A stretch of DNA of 64,000 bases, taken from NCBI GenBank assembly GCA_018340805.1, contig JACMZG010001908.1, positions 41,019,627 through 41,083,626 of the forward strand, given 5' to 3'. Origin of the DNA: Microvelia longipes. Its lineage: Eukaryota > Arthropoda > Insecta > Hemiptera > Veliidae. The position numbers and the translations under genes were made by a program. Shown here piece by piece: positions 49,120 to 62,633 of the stretch. Numbering within the stretch: position 1 is the stretch's first letter; each line of letters starts with the position of its first letter. The notes below the pieces were generated by a model that was not told the origin of the DNA, did not search any database, and was given only the letters and a program-made list of their open reading frames with translations.

Positions 49120-51670
49120 TATATTTGTGTGTGTGTATGTATGTATGCTGTACATTGTACAGAGCGGCCGAGGCCCCTGTTACTCAACTAAGTATTGTTG
49201 CAATACTTAAGAGAACATAATACACTTATATGCTAGTACTAAGCTTCACTTTTTTTTGGAGATGAGGAAGTAAAAGCACATTTTTATGCACTTATCAATA
49301 AAGTAACGCACTATAGTACAATGCGCTCATAAAAATGTACAACATATTACAATACTGAATAAGGGCGATTATTATTACCACTACAACAAAGAAAAAAAAA
49401 AACAAAATAAAAAACGGAGATTCCGTCATCTAATGGCCCTTATGACTTCAAGAAACAGAAATACAACCCACGACAAAACTCGACTAAATAAACATTAATT
49501 ACGAATGAACCCTCAGTTTCTTGTTTACTTTAATTGGCAGTATAGTGGCCTTTTTTTATTTTAATGTTTCACTTTTTGTCACCTGGTTTATTTTTTTTTT
49601 ATAAAACAGCTGATGATGATAGCTGGTTCACCGACTTTTAACTTTAAAAAGATGATTTTTTTTATTCAATTTTAATTCTTGGTATTTTATGTTGCATAAA
49701 AAATACAGTTTTACATGCATACCCTTTTAGCGAAATTTCAATGAAAATTACGCTGAAGAGATCTCAGGAATGAAGTGACAGAAGTAAATGGGGGGGGGGG
49801 TCCATTCCGCTTGGTCTCGTGTTGTCCAATCGTCTTATTGTCAATTTTCTATGGCAAAAGGCATAACTTTGTTGCTGGCAAAAGGTGTCTGGATGTTATT
49901 TAAACTTGTTTTTAGGTATCTGCAACTTTGAAGTTGTTACAAATTAATGCTTATGTTGTTATGAAGTTGTTACAAATTAATGCTTATGCAACACATTTAA
50001 TTATAGTCAAATGTGGGAATGAATAAAACCTCAAGATTGGTATTATCTAATAAGAGCTATATTACTCTTTTTGTTTTAATATGTAAATGAGTAATCAAAC
50101 TATAAGATTGGATATAAAATTACTTAATCTTAGATTTGAAATATCCTTTTATTATTAAAATATATTTTTAAATTAACAAAAATTGAAACCAAGAATTTAA
50201 AGAATTAAATTTAGTTATTATAAAGTAAAACAGAGTAGAAACTAAATACATAAATGGAATAGTATTTTAAATAAGGATCAAATTAAACGTCAATAATCTT
50301 CCATACCCTCTAAAGTTAGGGGAGGCCTTACCTGTCTACACAACCTTCAGGCTGTTAAAAAAATAAACGCATGGTGAGCTTTTTGCATTAACATTGATAA
50401 AAGACAAATTAGCCTGTGAGGTAAACTTAAATTATATCATTTTCAAGTCTGAAACTCTTATAAAGTTTATTTTGAGGGCTTTATAAAATTCATAAGGCTA
50501 AAATATCAAGTCTTACTGACCTTTAATAAAATAAATAAACCATTTACTGAGAATTTTACAATATTCAACTTATTTGTATTTAAAGTTTTCGTACACTTAT
50601 AACTTGCAAATCGGCAGATCGTCGTAGTTACCTCTATCGAGGTCTGCGTAGTTGCTATTTAATTAATTTTAATGAAAATAATAGTGTTAAATAATTTTTA
50701 AATAACTATGGTCTGACCTTTAACGTTCACTTTATTTGCTTCTCTTGCTTAAGCTAAATTAAAGTTCCATGGAAGAGTATTAATAAATATCACCACCATA
50801 AGTCCAGTCCATTTATCTCCTCCAGTTTTTGAGACATATCTGCTATTTCAACTTACCTGGTTCACCCAGCAAATAAATTGAGTATAAAAGCATTTTTTTA
50901 AAAACAATCATACATGTTTATTGTATTATGCATTGGCTAGTAAGTGACAAATATAGATATTACTCCATAGCTTTTTTATTTAATGCGTCATGTATTTTTA
51001 TTTAATATGTATAAAAATCACATGTATCAACCTACATAATGCGGATCTGGGCTTACATTACAGATGCAATCTGCATCAGAAATATATTTTATTAATGCAA
51101 TTAAATATAAATTTAGCTATTAAATTAAATCACTTGCTTTAAACTAAATATTTTTCAGTTTTATCAACCCGCATATATGTTTTTATTAATATAGTATTTC
51201 TTAAATGAATGCTTTGTAGTATTTATCATATTATTTGCATTAAATTAATCTTAAGATTGTAAGGGTCATGTAAATGCATTTAATGCATCAATGGAAATAG
51301 TGACCCGCAGATTTGCTTTGCTCCAAATCTGTAAATTATCCTGATATTTCATAATAATTTTAATTTATGGATATCGTCTGATATAGCCTTTATTATAGGG
51401 TATGGAGTATGGTAAAAAATTATATTTTATTTATTTATTATTAAGTTACATGTGTAAATGTAAAGTGGAAACTCTTAACCCAAAAGGGATACCTCAGCTA
51501 CTGGATGATTTATAAAAAATTAGTTTGTAAATATAAAATGAAGATAGTACTAATTGCATGCAAATTAAGTGTCAAATTTCGATTTTAATAAAAGGTTATT
51601 TATTTATTTATATTGTAGCCTTTCTTCGAAAATTTCTCTTCTTTTGCTTTGCGTTGATTCATAATTAAAA
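45200..51670. other. 6.5-kb gene-free stretch
   Basis: No exon with a recognisable domain was found on either strand. Contents: (TA)n arrays at about 46850-47010 and 49056-49130; a pair of 12-bp inverted repeats TCATAGAAGCTA / TAGCTTCTATGA about 320 bp apart (46374-46693); a 27-bp direct duplication at about 49928-49993; a G10 run near 49791. Reading frames at 45.4-46.0 kb are hydrophobic AT-rich translations without family features. Confidence 0.45.
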
Positions 51671-51679
51671 CAACTTAAT

Positions 51680-52545
51680 GGAATCATCTTGGTTGCGGTG
51701 ATAATGTAATCTTGGTTACGTTGAAAATCTAATCTTGATTATGGTTACAACCTAACCTTGGTTGTGGACATAATGTAATCTTGGTTATGTTGAAAATCTA
51801 ATCTTGGTTATGGTTACAACCTAATCTTGGTTGTGGACATAATGTAATCTTGGTTATGTTGAAAATCTAATCTTGGTTCTGGTTACAACCTAATCTTGGT
51901 TATGATTACAACCTAATCTTGGTTATGGACATAATGTAATCTTGGTTATGTTGAAAATCTAATCTTGTTCTGGTTACAAACCTAATCTTGTTGTGGACAT
52001 AATGTAATCTTGGTTATGTTGAAAATCTATTCTTGGTTATGGTTACAACCTAATCTTGGTTATGGTTACAACCTAATCTTGGTTATGGTTACAACCTAAT
52101 TTTGGTTATGGTTACAACCTAATCTTGGTTATGGTTACAACCTAATCTTGGTTATGATGACAATATAATCTTGGTTGAGGTTATAATCGAATCTTAGTTA
52201 CATGATGGATACAGCTAAGAAAAGCTATGATAAGAAAAGTTAAAACTAAACAAGTTTTCGTCTCTCCACTCATTATAATTACTAATAACAAAGCCGACTT
52301 TCAACCGTTAACGGTCATTATCAGTACCGGTGATTATTACAAAAAGTAGATCAGTAGTCTACCAGTGAGTCTAACGGTACAAACTTGACTGAATGACTTA
52401 ACTGACTTAACTTGACTTAACTGACTTATAATGAGTGGAGAGACGAAAACTTGTTTAGTTGTTACGGTGTAGGTTATATAACTGTTTGTTGAAACAGTCT
52501 AATCTTAGTTGTAGTAACAATCAACTGTTGGTTTTAATTACAAAT
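51680..52545 (+). repeat. 23-bp minisatellite with higher-order structure, split by a foldback insertion
   Basis: Three 23-bp variants share TAATCTTGGTTAT/GTG and differ in their second half: GGTTACAACC (A), GGACATAATG (B), GTTGAAAATC (C). In the left part they cycle as B-C-A several times; toward 52040-52140 only A units follow in tandem. Degenerate units continue to about 52206 and reappear at 52495-52545, on the far side of the 217-bp insertion. Confidence 0.85.
52244..52460 (-). mobile_element. 217-bp foldback with 35-bp perfect arms and hammerhead-like block
   Basis: Arms at 52244-52278 and 52426-52460 are exact inverted repeats (start AACTAAACAAGTTTTCGTC). The minus strand contains CTGATAATGACC, GTTAAC, GGTTGAAAGTCGGCTTT, enclosed by TAATAAT and GTTATTA and followed by GTGGAGAGACG. 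This matches the Penelope-end block at 23.1, 36.7 and 40.5 kb. It interrupts the minisatellite. Confidence 0.68.
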
Positions 52546-52549
52546 CCCT

Positions 52550-55500
52550 AATGATGTCTTATTATACAATAATAGGGGTGAAGGAAATATAACAATCAGG
52601 AAACAAGAAAAATCAAATTTATATGCACAATCTGGATTTTATTAACATTGTATCAAACAAAACAAATACGTAACAAAACACTTACTATATCATTTAGTTT
52701 AAGTAAATGAAATATCTATCTTAATTTAATCTTTCTAACTAAATCATAATTCACTTATTAATGTGATACATACACTAATGTTTATGAATATATTTAAATA
52801 TGAATATATACTTTTGTTTAATTGAAGTTTCTTTTAATGTGTGATTATTCACTATGCCAATAACATATCATTCTATTTCTGTTGTACTTGAGTACATGTT
52901 AGTAAAATAGTAATGAGATAAATAACAATTACACTTTTGAGATCACATTTAGTTTGGTTTCCCGTTATATTTTTACAAATATTTTATTCTAGAATGATTT
53001 TTACTTACAACGTAAGGAACATAAAAATATAGTAATGTTACTTTTTACACTTCCTCATCTAGTACTGTAGGTATGAGGAAAAATATTGTGTTTACCCTAA
53101 AAATCAGAGAGAAAAATATACTCATTAAAATTTTATTTGAACATTGGCTGCCATTTTGAAAATATTGAATTTTAAAATTCTAACGAGTCATAACTTCTAA
53201 ACTTCTAACTGCTTTTCAACTTATGCCATACAGCTAGAACACGTAAAACATAAAGCGCAAGTTTTAAAAAAATGTGCCTATTTAAGCTCTTAAGTTATTA
53301 TCGGCGAATGTATACATTTATTGGTGCGGTGAATATACATATAACATTTATTTCAAAGTTTGTTTACATCTGTCAAACATGCACGTTTTACCGCAAAAAT
53401 TTGAAATTAACAAAATATGAAATATACTGCTAAAAGGTATAAAATTAATAAAAATAGGCTGATAAGTATGACCAGACCACTGGTATGCTTTTTAATGCTT
53501 CGTCAACATTGAAACGTTGTATATGTGAAAGATTCTATTAATATATCATTGAAAAGCCATCTATTGTTATACCTAGGAGTATAGTATTAGGGTGGAATAT
53601 TTTCAAGTATAAGAGTAGAGTTTTAGTAGCGCAATCTGTTGTACAAAAGGAGTCACTAACTTTCTACCCTGTAGCTATCTATGATTGCTTGTGTGTATTA
53701 CACATTATCATTCCCTGGTACTTTGACATTGCTCCTCTTCTAATACTATACTCCTTGGTTATATTTTTCGAAGCTCTTATTAATAACAAGCTATTACACT
53801 CTAGACATAGGGTTACTTTATTGTTCTGAGATTAAGCGTAAGACACCCGAAGTTATAACATCCTAGATATTAGGTTACTTTATCAATGTAAAATTATGAG
53901 GACTAGCAAAGTGAGTCCGAAGTCATAAAACCTAGACTTTAAAAAACTATTTATTTTGATGTCGAGAGTACCAAGACTTGCAGTAAAGCTATTTGGCATT
54001 CGATATAAATACATTCTGGAGACGTAATCTATATTAAGTTCTATATAGATCTATATAAAAGATCTATATTAAGTTGTGAGAAAAAGTTTCGAATTACCTC
54101 GTACCATTTTTTTAAATGACTAGAAATTGTTTTAATAAACATCTAGTTTTCCTTTCCTGTGTTGCAAGAAAGGAAATTTCTTTATAATTTGGTTGAAACA
54201 TTTTTATATTGCACTATGGCCTCTGTCTCTTCTTTCTTAGGAGCAAGAGGGATTTGTTATCTTTAGAATATAGTTCTATCATATTAATTAAAACCATATT
54301 AGTTGCATAATTGCATTACGAGGTAAATTAAGGAAATAACCATATTAGTCTAGTCAACGAACCAGTTTTTTGCGGAGTTTTAAATTGTTAAACGTTTATT
54401 TTGGGAATCTCTTAGGACACCTCAAAAAATATTCCCTATAACTTTGCATCCCTGGTTTGATCGTAGTGGACCAAAACACGTCCCGTTCTTTATGTTTTCG
54501 TTATATCTTACACAAATAGGTAGGCATACACAATTATAAAAATTATTTCAAATAAAGTTCAAAATAAGTAAATTGTGTAAAAATAAGTTTCTATTGGTTT
54601 ACTCTCTAACTCTCTAAACCAATAGAAACTTTATTTTTAGACAATTTACTAAACTTCAAACTTTATTTGAAAGAATTTATGAAATCTTGTATTCCTACCA
54701 AGATATTAAAAAAAACATAAAGAACGGGACACGTTTTTGGTCCACTACGATCACAGCTGTGATGCAAAGTTAGGGGACTTATTTGGGGGTATCCCATTAC
54801 ATGTCCTAACAGATTCCCAAAATAAAATTCAATACAATATAAACATTGCAAAAATGCCCTTTGTTGACAAAACTACATCATTCAAATGATTAGCGAATTT
54901 TTGTCTGAAAATGACGGCTATGAGGTTGTTCCAATGACGTGGAGGGGGGACTGTTTTTAGATGACTGCATCAGTTATTTACAATTAACAAGGAAAAATTA
55001 GCCCCCTTTCGGACCTGAGTATATTGAAATATGATTTTTCCTAAAAATTATATTTTATTATTTTTAAGAGAGATTGGTATATATGAGCATCACCATGTAT
55101 GCTTAAATTAATAAGATTGATCTCAAGGGAGTAGCTCCAGACAACTCAAGTAATGATGTAAATTAGCACTCTTAAGTATGTTAAGAGTGCAACATTATGC
55201 AGACATAATGTTGAACTGCACTTATAGCTAAAATAATAAAATCCAATCATTTTAAAGAACTAATCGTAAAAACCGCAACTAAAACAACGAATTTTATCAT
55301 TGTTATATGTATATTATTTTATATTGATAAAAAGATACTATGTTCATTGGTTATCAATATACTGTCAACATATCAATATAATTATATGTTATTAGAAGTT
55401 CGATATATTGCCAAAAATAATTTAAAATTTTAGGTTGTTACATATCTTACAACTTTCATCTTTGGGCTAAAAATTAAAAGAAAGAAGTTTTTTTCTTGTG

Positions 55501-56690
55501 TAATTCTAAAGTTAAGTCTTGATAGAGGTTTTGAATCTCTATTGTCCCTTTAAAGGGAAAATAAAATTCTTTAGGAAAGCATAAAAAGAGATTTCTCTTT
55601 TTAAGGAATCGTCCAAGTCAATTATCCTTTGAAATCTGGTCGCAAAAAGAAGGATGTATTCAGATAAATATATTCCTTTAAAGTCAAACTTGTTGATCTG
55701 CATTTAACGAAGATCTTAAGTTAAGATTTTGACCATTCACAATGGTTTTGAATTACCATTCAAAGGATTTATAGCTGCGTCTCCTGAAGAAGTAGAGAAT
55801 ATGTCCGGAGAAACTGCGACCTTTAAAACGTATTGTAATTTTGTTTTGTTTGTATGTATTTGAGAAAAAAGTAACATTGTTCTTAAGGAAAAATAAGGAG
55901 AAATTTTCAATTCACATTAAATGCTTATGAAAATAGCAATAATTCATCATAGCTAATGAAAACTCTGCTACATACGTTTCAGAGCACGAAAATTCTATAG
56001 TGTAAATAATAATGAAACAAAGGGAAACTGTTTTTAAAATGTACGCAGATAAATCATAAGGATATTTAATTACAAGAATAAATTATGCTTTTGTTCTCGG
56101 CAATCGTCAAAAGCAGAGTAGAGCAAATTGTTCGTGGGTAACCGGTACAGTACTCACCATGAGAACACTTAAAAGGAGTTTGAATGCCCACCAAATTTTA
56201 TAAAATAATTATATTTTTTTCTTCAAAGATTGAAAACAAAGCTTACTTACGGCCTAGCCTTCCCCCTCTTCCATAATTTGTTTTAAGAAAGTCCGCTTTC
56301 GGTAAGTAAGCGCCAAAAGCATCAGACCATCTTCTCTGAATAAAATCCGTCCGACATCGTAAGCAAAAAACTATACGTTTATTATTCAATTGTTCTTTAA
56401 GCGAATTTTCTGTGAAAACATTCGCTAATTTTAGGTTTTAAGTATCACTTTGTATCGCCACTAAATACTGATGGGAGATTAGCGCGAACTTTTATTTCTT
56501 TGCTGAATTGTTATGAAGGATGATGAACTCAATCCTGCTTGACCGAATCCCGTATGCTTTATAATTCAATTCAGAACATAAAAAGTTCGAACAGACAACA
56601 CACTTATAAATTTTAATGCAGTTTTGAAATACTTGTTTCAAACTGGTTGTTATTGATAAGTTGGGCTGGGTATGTTCGTGAGGGTAGCAA
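52550..56690. other. Gene-free stretch downstream of the apterous-type gene
   Basis: No coding exon was recognised. It holds a partial DR1 tail near 53060-53110 (GTATGAGGAAAAATATTGTG), the 54.4-54.8 kb palindrome, and near 55785 a sequence CTGAAGAAGTAGAG..GTCCGGAGAAACTGCG, similar in style to retroelement ends. The rest is AT-rich. Confidence 0.4.
54396..54830. mobile_element. ~436-bp palindromic foldback element
   Basis: Both halves are complementary around a centre near 54605 (CTCTCTAACTCTCT) flanked by TTTCTATTGGTTTA / AAACCAATAGAAA. Outer parts include ATTTTGGGAATCT / AGATTCCCAAAAT and GGACCAAAACACGTCCCGTT / its partner with one inserted base. The spacer is only about 14 bp, so this is almost one continuous hairpin. 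Confidence 0.75.
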
Positions 56691-56697
56691 GGTAATG

Positions 56698-57914
56698 TCA
56701 GTATATATCTTGAAATGTGAGAGATTGATCTGACTGTCCACTTGATTCTGTAACAGTACCAAGACTGGCCACACCCACTGTTCCTCCTTCTTGTCTCATC
56801 AAATTTCTCCTCCATTTTGCTCTGGCATTTTGAAACCAGACCTGCAATCAAAATAATAGTATCATAAACTTTTACTAGAAAGCTTGAGATAAAAATAGGA
56901 GAAATTTGTGGTGATGCGTAAAATACGTCACAGAAGTGTGACGCCAAAAAACAAATACTGACGCATAACGAAACAAAAGCAACCAATTGAATTCTATTAT
57001 TGGTTTGTTATGAGCCAAAAATGACCAATTGACTTGCTTTTTTATGTAAATAAAGAAATTATGTTAGGTTAACTTCCGTGACGTATTGGTGTATTGGTTA
57101 GTCGCGAATATACTAATTAAAATTTTAGAATTTTGATCAGTATCTTCGCGACTGAGGTTTAATTAAATTAGTACAATTATTAATAGTTTTCTGTTAATAA
57201 CTGTGAGTAAATCATCTAAAAATTAAAATCTTGAAATACTTGAATTGAATTGTTCTCTCTTGATTCTGTCATGCAAGTTGATAAGGTACAATCATACCTC
57301 AACTGTTAGGTACTACCTTATATATCAATTTCCTTTTTAACATTTACTGCAACAAAGTATAAGAAAGTAGTGTTTCAAAGCACACGAGAAAAGATTTTAT
57401 TAGTTGATTTTCCCTTAAATAAACTTCAAACTAGGGTTTTTAATAAGCCCCGCATTAACTAAAAAAAGTCTTTAACAAGTTAATTAGCGAAACATTTTTT
57501 TTGCAGAGCTCAATAATTCCGTAAACTACTTGTGGAACTGAAGTCAACTTTATTCCAAATAAAGTCTTTCATCTTATCTGGACCTTATCGCACATTTATG
57601 ACACAATTCTTCCCATCGGCTAACTATTTTTTTAGTAATTAGAAATCACAATTGAATACTCACTTGAAGAACTCTCTTCGAAAGTCCAGTTTTTTGTGCC
57701 AATTGCTTGAGATCCTTTGCATCTGGATTCTGATTGATGTTGAAGTAGGACTTCATAGTTCTAAGTTGATGGTGTTTGAAGGATGTTCTCATCCTTTTTG
57801 TTCTCTGCTGGTTTGTCGGGAATGATGGGGACGGTGAACCCGATCCTGGCTGATCGAATCCCATTGTCGTCTCTCCTCCCGATGACATCATTTCGCTGCA
57901 GTGACTGCTCACTT
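56698..57914 (-). CDS. ap: Apterous/Lhx2-Lhx9-type LIM-homeobox protein, last two exons (partial)
   Basis: Apterous is a nuclear LIM-homeodomain selector; in insects it specifies dorsal wing identity, muscles and interneurons, working with the Chip/LDB co-factor. Exon 57914-57664 encodes a serine/proline linker (GSGSPSPSFPTNQQ) and the homeodomain from RTKRMRTSFKHHQLRTMKSY to KRVLQ. Exon 56841-56698 continues VWFQNARAKWRRN, then a 30-residue tail ending FQDIY and TGA. The intron splits the homeodomain just before the VWFQN recognition helix, a common position. The homeodomain is almost identical to that of apterous/Lhx2; KWRR rather than vertebrate KFRR fits the insect form. LIM domains are absent and must lie upstream on the minus strand beyond the window. 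Which insect paralogue (ap-A or ap-B) cannot be told. Confidence 0.93.
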
Positions 57915-58427
57915 CTACAATGTCAATAGTAGTACTGAATTCAGTCAGGTTATAAACGTCAATTAAGTATTTTAAAATTAGACCCATTTTTTTAATAGTA
58001 ACGTTTAAACGTTTAAAAATCTATTGGGGCTCTTAAAGTTTTACAGGATACAAATCTGCCAATAATTTGTATTTGGTTTAATTTACAATTTTGTGCTTTT
58101 ATTCACCTATTATCACTAATTTTGTACTATTTTTCAAATTTATTTCTAAAGAGCAAGCTACGGTTATTACTTATCATATAAAACACGGAATGATGGAGGC
58201 AACTTTAATGGTCTCAGTACTACTTAAGTTAAGTTTAAGTTACAGTGAGTAAGTATATGGAATTTGAATAGATGTTTGTGACCTTATTAACAACTTTTGA
58301 TGTCAGTTTAAAAACTTTTGGGTCACACACGTTATCAGTAGTTTTGTAGTGGTAAAGTAATGTAGCGAAAAAAATGTTTAATCTTTATCAAAATTAAAAA
58401 TGCCATAATTGAAAATGTTGTAAAATT

Positions 58428-58750
58428 ATAGAGATATCATCAGTAGAAAGACCCTATCGGTTAAATTTTGAAACATAAAAAAAAACCTGAACACCCACAA
58501 CTATTAAATAATTAAATAAACGGTACAGTAATTTTGCAGTAGTAAAATTACAGGAACTTCTTAAATTATAACTTATAAAATTGAATGTTTATAATATAAA
58601 ACAATACAAAAAATGTGAGAAGTAGGCAACGATTGATTTATTGTAACCTTAATACACTTTTAGAGAAGGTTACAATGAAGTTACACAAAAAGATGTTTCA
58701 AGCACTTCAAGTATTAAGATTGGGTAGCCTCTTTTAGCAATATATTGTAA
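58428..58750 (+). mobile_element. hAT-like MITE family M1, old copy G
   Basis: TAGAGATATCATCAGTAGAA, TTAAATTTTGAAACAT and AAGTTACACAAAAAGATGTTTC follow the family order, but both termini are eroded and many internal bases differ. It is the oldest copy here. Confidence 0.65.
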
Positions 58751-60879
58751 GTAAGAGTCTTCTTATAAGAGATGAATAACTTAGTATAATAAAGTTAGTT
58801 AAAATCCAGGTAGTCAAGTTCTGGCGAACTTACAACTAAATGCATTAGAAAGGACCTCTAATTCTAATAGAAAATGGCTCGCGGCTTCGTCATACTGATC
58901 AAAGAATGTCAACAGGAACTATCCCAGGCCCCATCCTCCCTTTAACCCCCCCCCCTCTTGTACGTTTTTCTTATGCCAAATGCTTTTGATCAAAATCCTT
59001 AAAAACTTGGCACGACCATTACATTAAATCTTGCTTTAAGTAGCTGGTTTTACACATTTTGCCTCTAGACGCAATAGCTGGTTTGATTTATCAACCTAAT
59101 ATTTACCCAAATTAACTTTGATAGCACGCCAAATACTATCTTCAGAAGCCATTTTCCACAAAGAATTTGGGGACTCATTTGAATAATATTGTTATGTTTT
59201 GTACATATTAAATTACTATCAACATATTTTTATAAGCAAAATATTTTAACAAAAATAATAACACGTGCTTCTAAAAAATTGAAAGGACAATATTTTTATC
59301 CTTTGTCCAAATGTAACGAACTTATAAAAAAAAAACATTTTTAACGAAGAAATATTCTTTTTTTTAATTTACTTAAAGAAAAAAATCAGAATGTTATTTT
59401 AATTAAGATAGATGTTTTAACTTTTCAAAATATATTGTAATCGGATTTTATAAGGACATGTTTCAAAGAAATAGTATTGTTTTAAAGAAATAAATGTGTT
59501 ATTTTTTTGTATTAGATACCAAAATTTTTAAGTTTTTTCTCAAAGGGACAAAATGGGGAAGCATTAAGAAATATATTTATGGATCTTTAAGCTTAATCAA
59601 GATTTTAAGAAAGGAAGAAAAAAGTGTTAAAAAAATCAGTGGCTTGGATTTAGTATTATTGGTAAAGATGATAATCTTTAAATGGTTTAAAAAAAGAAGG
59701 TTGGAGGTGTGTGATTTAAAGTGTTGAAAGAAGAGTGGACCGCCTACAGAACCCTGCGGGACCTCCCTAGTAAAGTCCCTTCTATTTTCTTTAACATCTA
59801 AGGTTCAACAATACTTTTATATAATAAAGAATGAAAAAAGTAAGAAATGGAGGAGCTACTGTAGATTTTTTCCTGATTCTTTATATATTTTATAAAGGAA
59901 TAAAATATTCTTTTCTTATACAAAAAAGGGAGTTATTTTGAGAATGTCGCTTGACTTCCAATTAAGGAGAAAAAGGTTTTTTAAACTTTTTTTTTCTTGC
60001 GCTTCTTATTTTTTTAAGGAAACGGTAAGGATGTTCTTGCAGACACCCTCCAAAAAATACTTTTATCTCGTTTATATTTTTGGATACCCAGTATACTGTT
60101 TTTAAAAACTTGAACTATTACATCTTCCTATTTCTTCCATTATTACAGTTTATTTTTTCATTATTGTATAGTTTTACGGAGGATTAAAAAAAAAATCAAT
60201 ATTCATAATTTTATTATAAATATAACATTTATAACTTCATAATATTAATAATTGAATAATTCAGAGATAGGTTTGTCTATATATTTAATTAAGTCCTTAA
60301 TTAATGCGAGACACATTTGACCCAATTCATAACGCGCTACTTTAGTCTGTATTTAATATTAATAGTTCTTATTAAAATAGATTAAACTCAAATTTAGATT
60401 AAGTTTAGATGTGTTATTTTCTTTAATAGCATCTTGAATATCTGAATTCTTTATCAGGTAAGAAGAAAAAAACCTTTACAGTACAATGTCATATAAGTTA
60501 TACATTCGTGTCCTTTTATGTGAAACTGTATTTTAGCTGTTACATTTCAGCAAAATATAGAAAAAGTCCAAAGATAGTATCCCTCATAGATTTTACCGGG
60601 CGGTGGTTTTCAACTTAAAAAATACTTCCGGCAGCTTTGTCTGTGATTATTTGAATTCTGTTCTCTAATTATTCTAAATCTAAAATATTGGCTTCTGTGA
60701 AAATTAAAAAAAAAAAATAGTTTTTCATCGGTAGAGAGGCAAGTAAGTCTTGGAAACTTATAAAAAGAAGAAGACAGGGAGAGAGAATGAAAAAACGGAT
60801 ACGGAGTAACTTAAAAAATTTCCTTACACCTTCACAAATTTGTTATTAATCGGCAAAACATTTATTTTCCGGACAACTA

Positions 60880-61130
60880 GACTTCAGAAATTGATTGAAC
60901 AGCTAAAACTGATATTTATTAGACCTTAAAATTAAATTATGTGCTGTTATAACTCTCAAACAAAAAAAGTTATGAGTGATATACAGACACAGAAATATAC
61001 ACACAGAGAAACATGGTAATAACAACAGAAAACATCACGAAAACACCTAAAACGGATAATTTCTCAGGTGATCACAAGACTTTTTCCATATTCCTACAGT
61101 TGCAGATAAGGAAAAGTAAATTTATAAATA
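60880..61130 (+). repeat. DR1 dispersed repeat, diverged copy
   Basis: GATATACAGACACAGAAATA, ACCTAAAACGGATAATTTC and GCAGATAAGGAAAAGTAAA occur in family order with many substitutions. Confidence 0.5.
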
Positions 61131-62188
61131 TCCAAGGATAAAGGATTACATTTAATAATAAGTAACTTGCTAAAAAATGTAGTGGGCGTTTATTGGAAGC
61201 TCGAATTCGAAACACCTCTTGTCTAACATGATGGAGCTGGAGAACAAGACAAACATACAAGAGACGGTGCTACTTTCAAATGGACGACTTCTGGTTCACA
61301 TATTAGTGTGGGTTGGTACACAAACGCCACTTAAATACATGACATGGCAGGGAAAACAAATACTTTACAGCTACCTCCTTGAGAATGTAATGTTAACTTA
61401 TACTTTATTAGTTTGGTTTCAGAGTGATAAATATGTAAAATAGTTAACATGGCGATGTGTACAATGCTTCCGCCTTAAAGAAATAAAGTCTAATATATCT
61501 TCTACATTTTCTCCCACCTTGTTGACACAGTAAATCGTAAGAATGACTTTGTTTCTACAAATCTATTCGGTATCCCCTCCCTCGGAACCTTGTGTTGGCG
61601 ATTCAGTGTACAAAGATTAAGTTGCTAATTTTCTAGCTTGAAGATCTTTCACTATAACAGAAAAATTGTGTAAACACTTCTCTGTTCAGATTATTATGAA
61701 AAATATCTTTAATTCTAAAGAAAAGCCAATAAAGAACTAAGTTTTCTTATCTACTTTATCGTAAATCATAGGAAACACTCGCCTCTTTTCTGTCCACATT
61801 TAAAATTTAAGTATCTCATGAACTATTCTGGCTCTAGTTGTGGTTGAGGTCTTGTTAGACTCATAACATATCCAGGCTAATTAGCACTAGAACTCATTTT
61901 AAAAAAATTGAAATTTAAAAATAAATCAAGACTGCCTATAAAATCTAATCTAATCAGTTTTCCTTGTATGGCTATCAAGCTTTGTTTGATAGCCATTTGA
62001 CCTGTACCGTGTTTACAAGAGAAGTACACATACATACGCACATCCACATATAGGTGGGAACTTACATCTGTAAAAGTAATTATGTTATCAAGTTCCACTT
62101 GTCAGCTATAATGAATTTCCATCAAAAATTACGCTTATGAGGTTGTTCGGATAAAGAAAGTGGATAGAGCAGTTGATTTGGCTTCCGG

Positions 62189-62189
<1 letters not shown>

Positions 62190-62258
<69 letters not shown>

Positions 62259-62275
62259 ATATATATTATAATTAC
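62190..62275. repeat. (TA)n microsatellite with interruptions
   Basis: A TA array with single T and A interruptions, on the left side of the 62.3-kb hairpin. Confidence 0.9.
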
Positions 62276-62307
62276 AAATAAAAAGGAAAATACTAAAAGT
62301 ATAACAT

Positions 62308-62633
<326 letters not shown>

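Noticed and set aside
49610..49640. CTGATGATGATAGCTGG as another hammerhead core
   Set aside because: No GAAA follows a paired stem II and no enclosing stem was found.
55785..55830. CTGAAGAAGTAGAG..GAGAAACTGCG as a hammerhead
   Set aside because: CTGAAGA fits the box, but stem II does not pair cleanly before GAAA; left as a retroelement-style end only.
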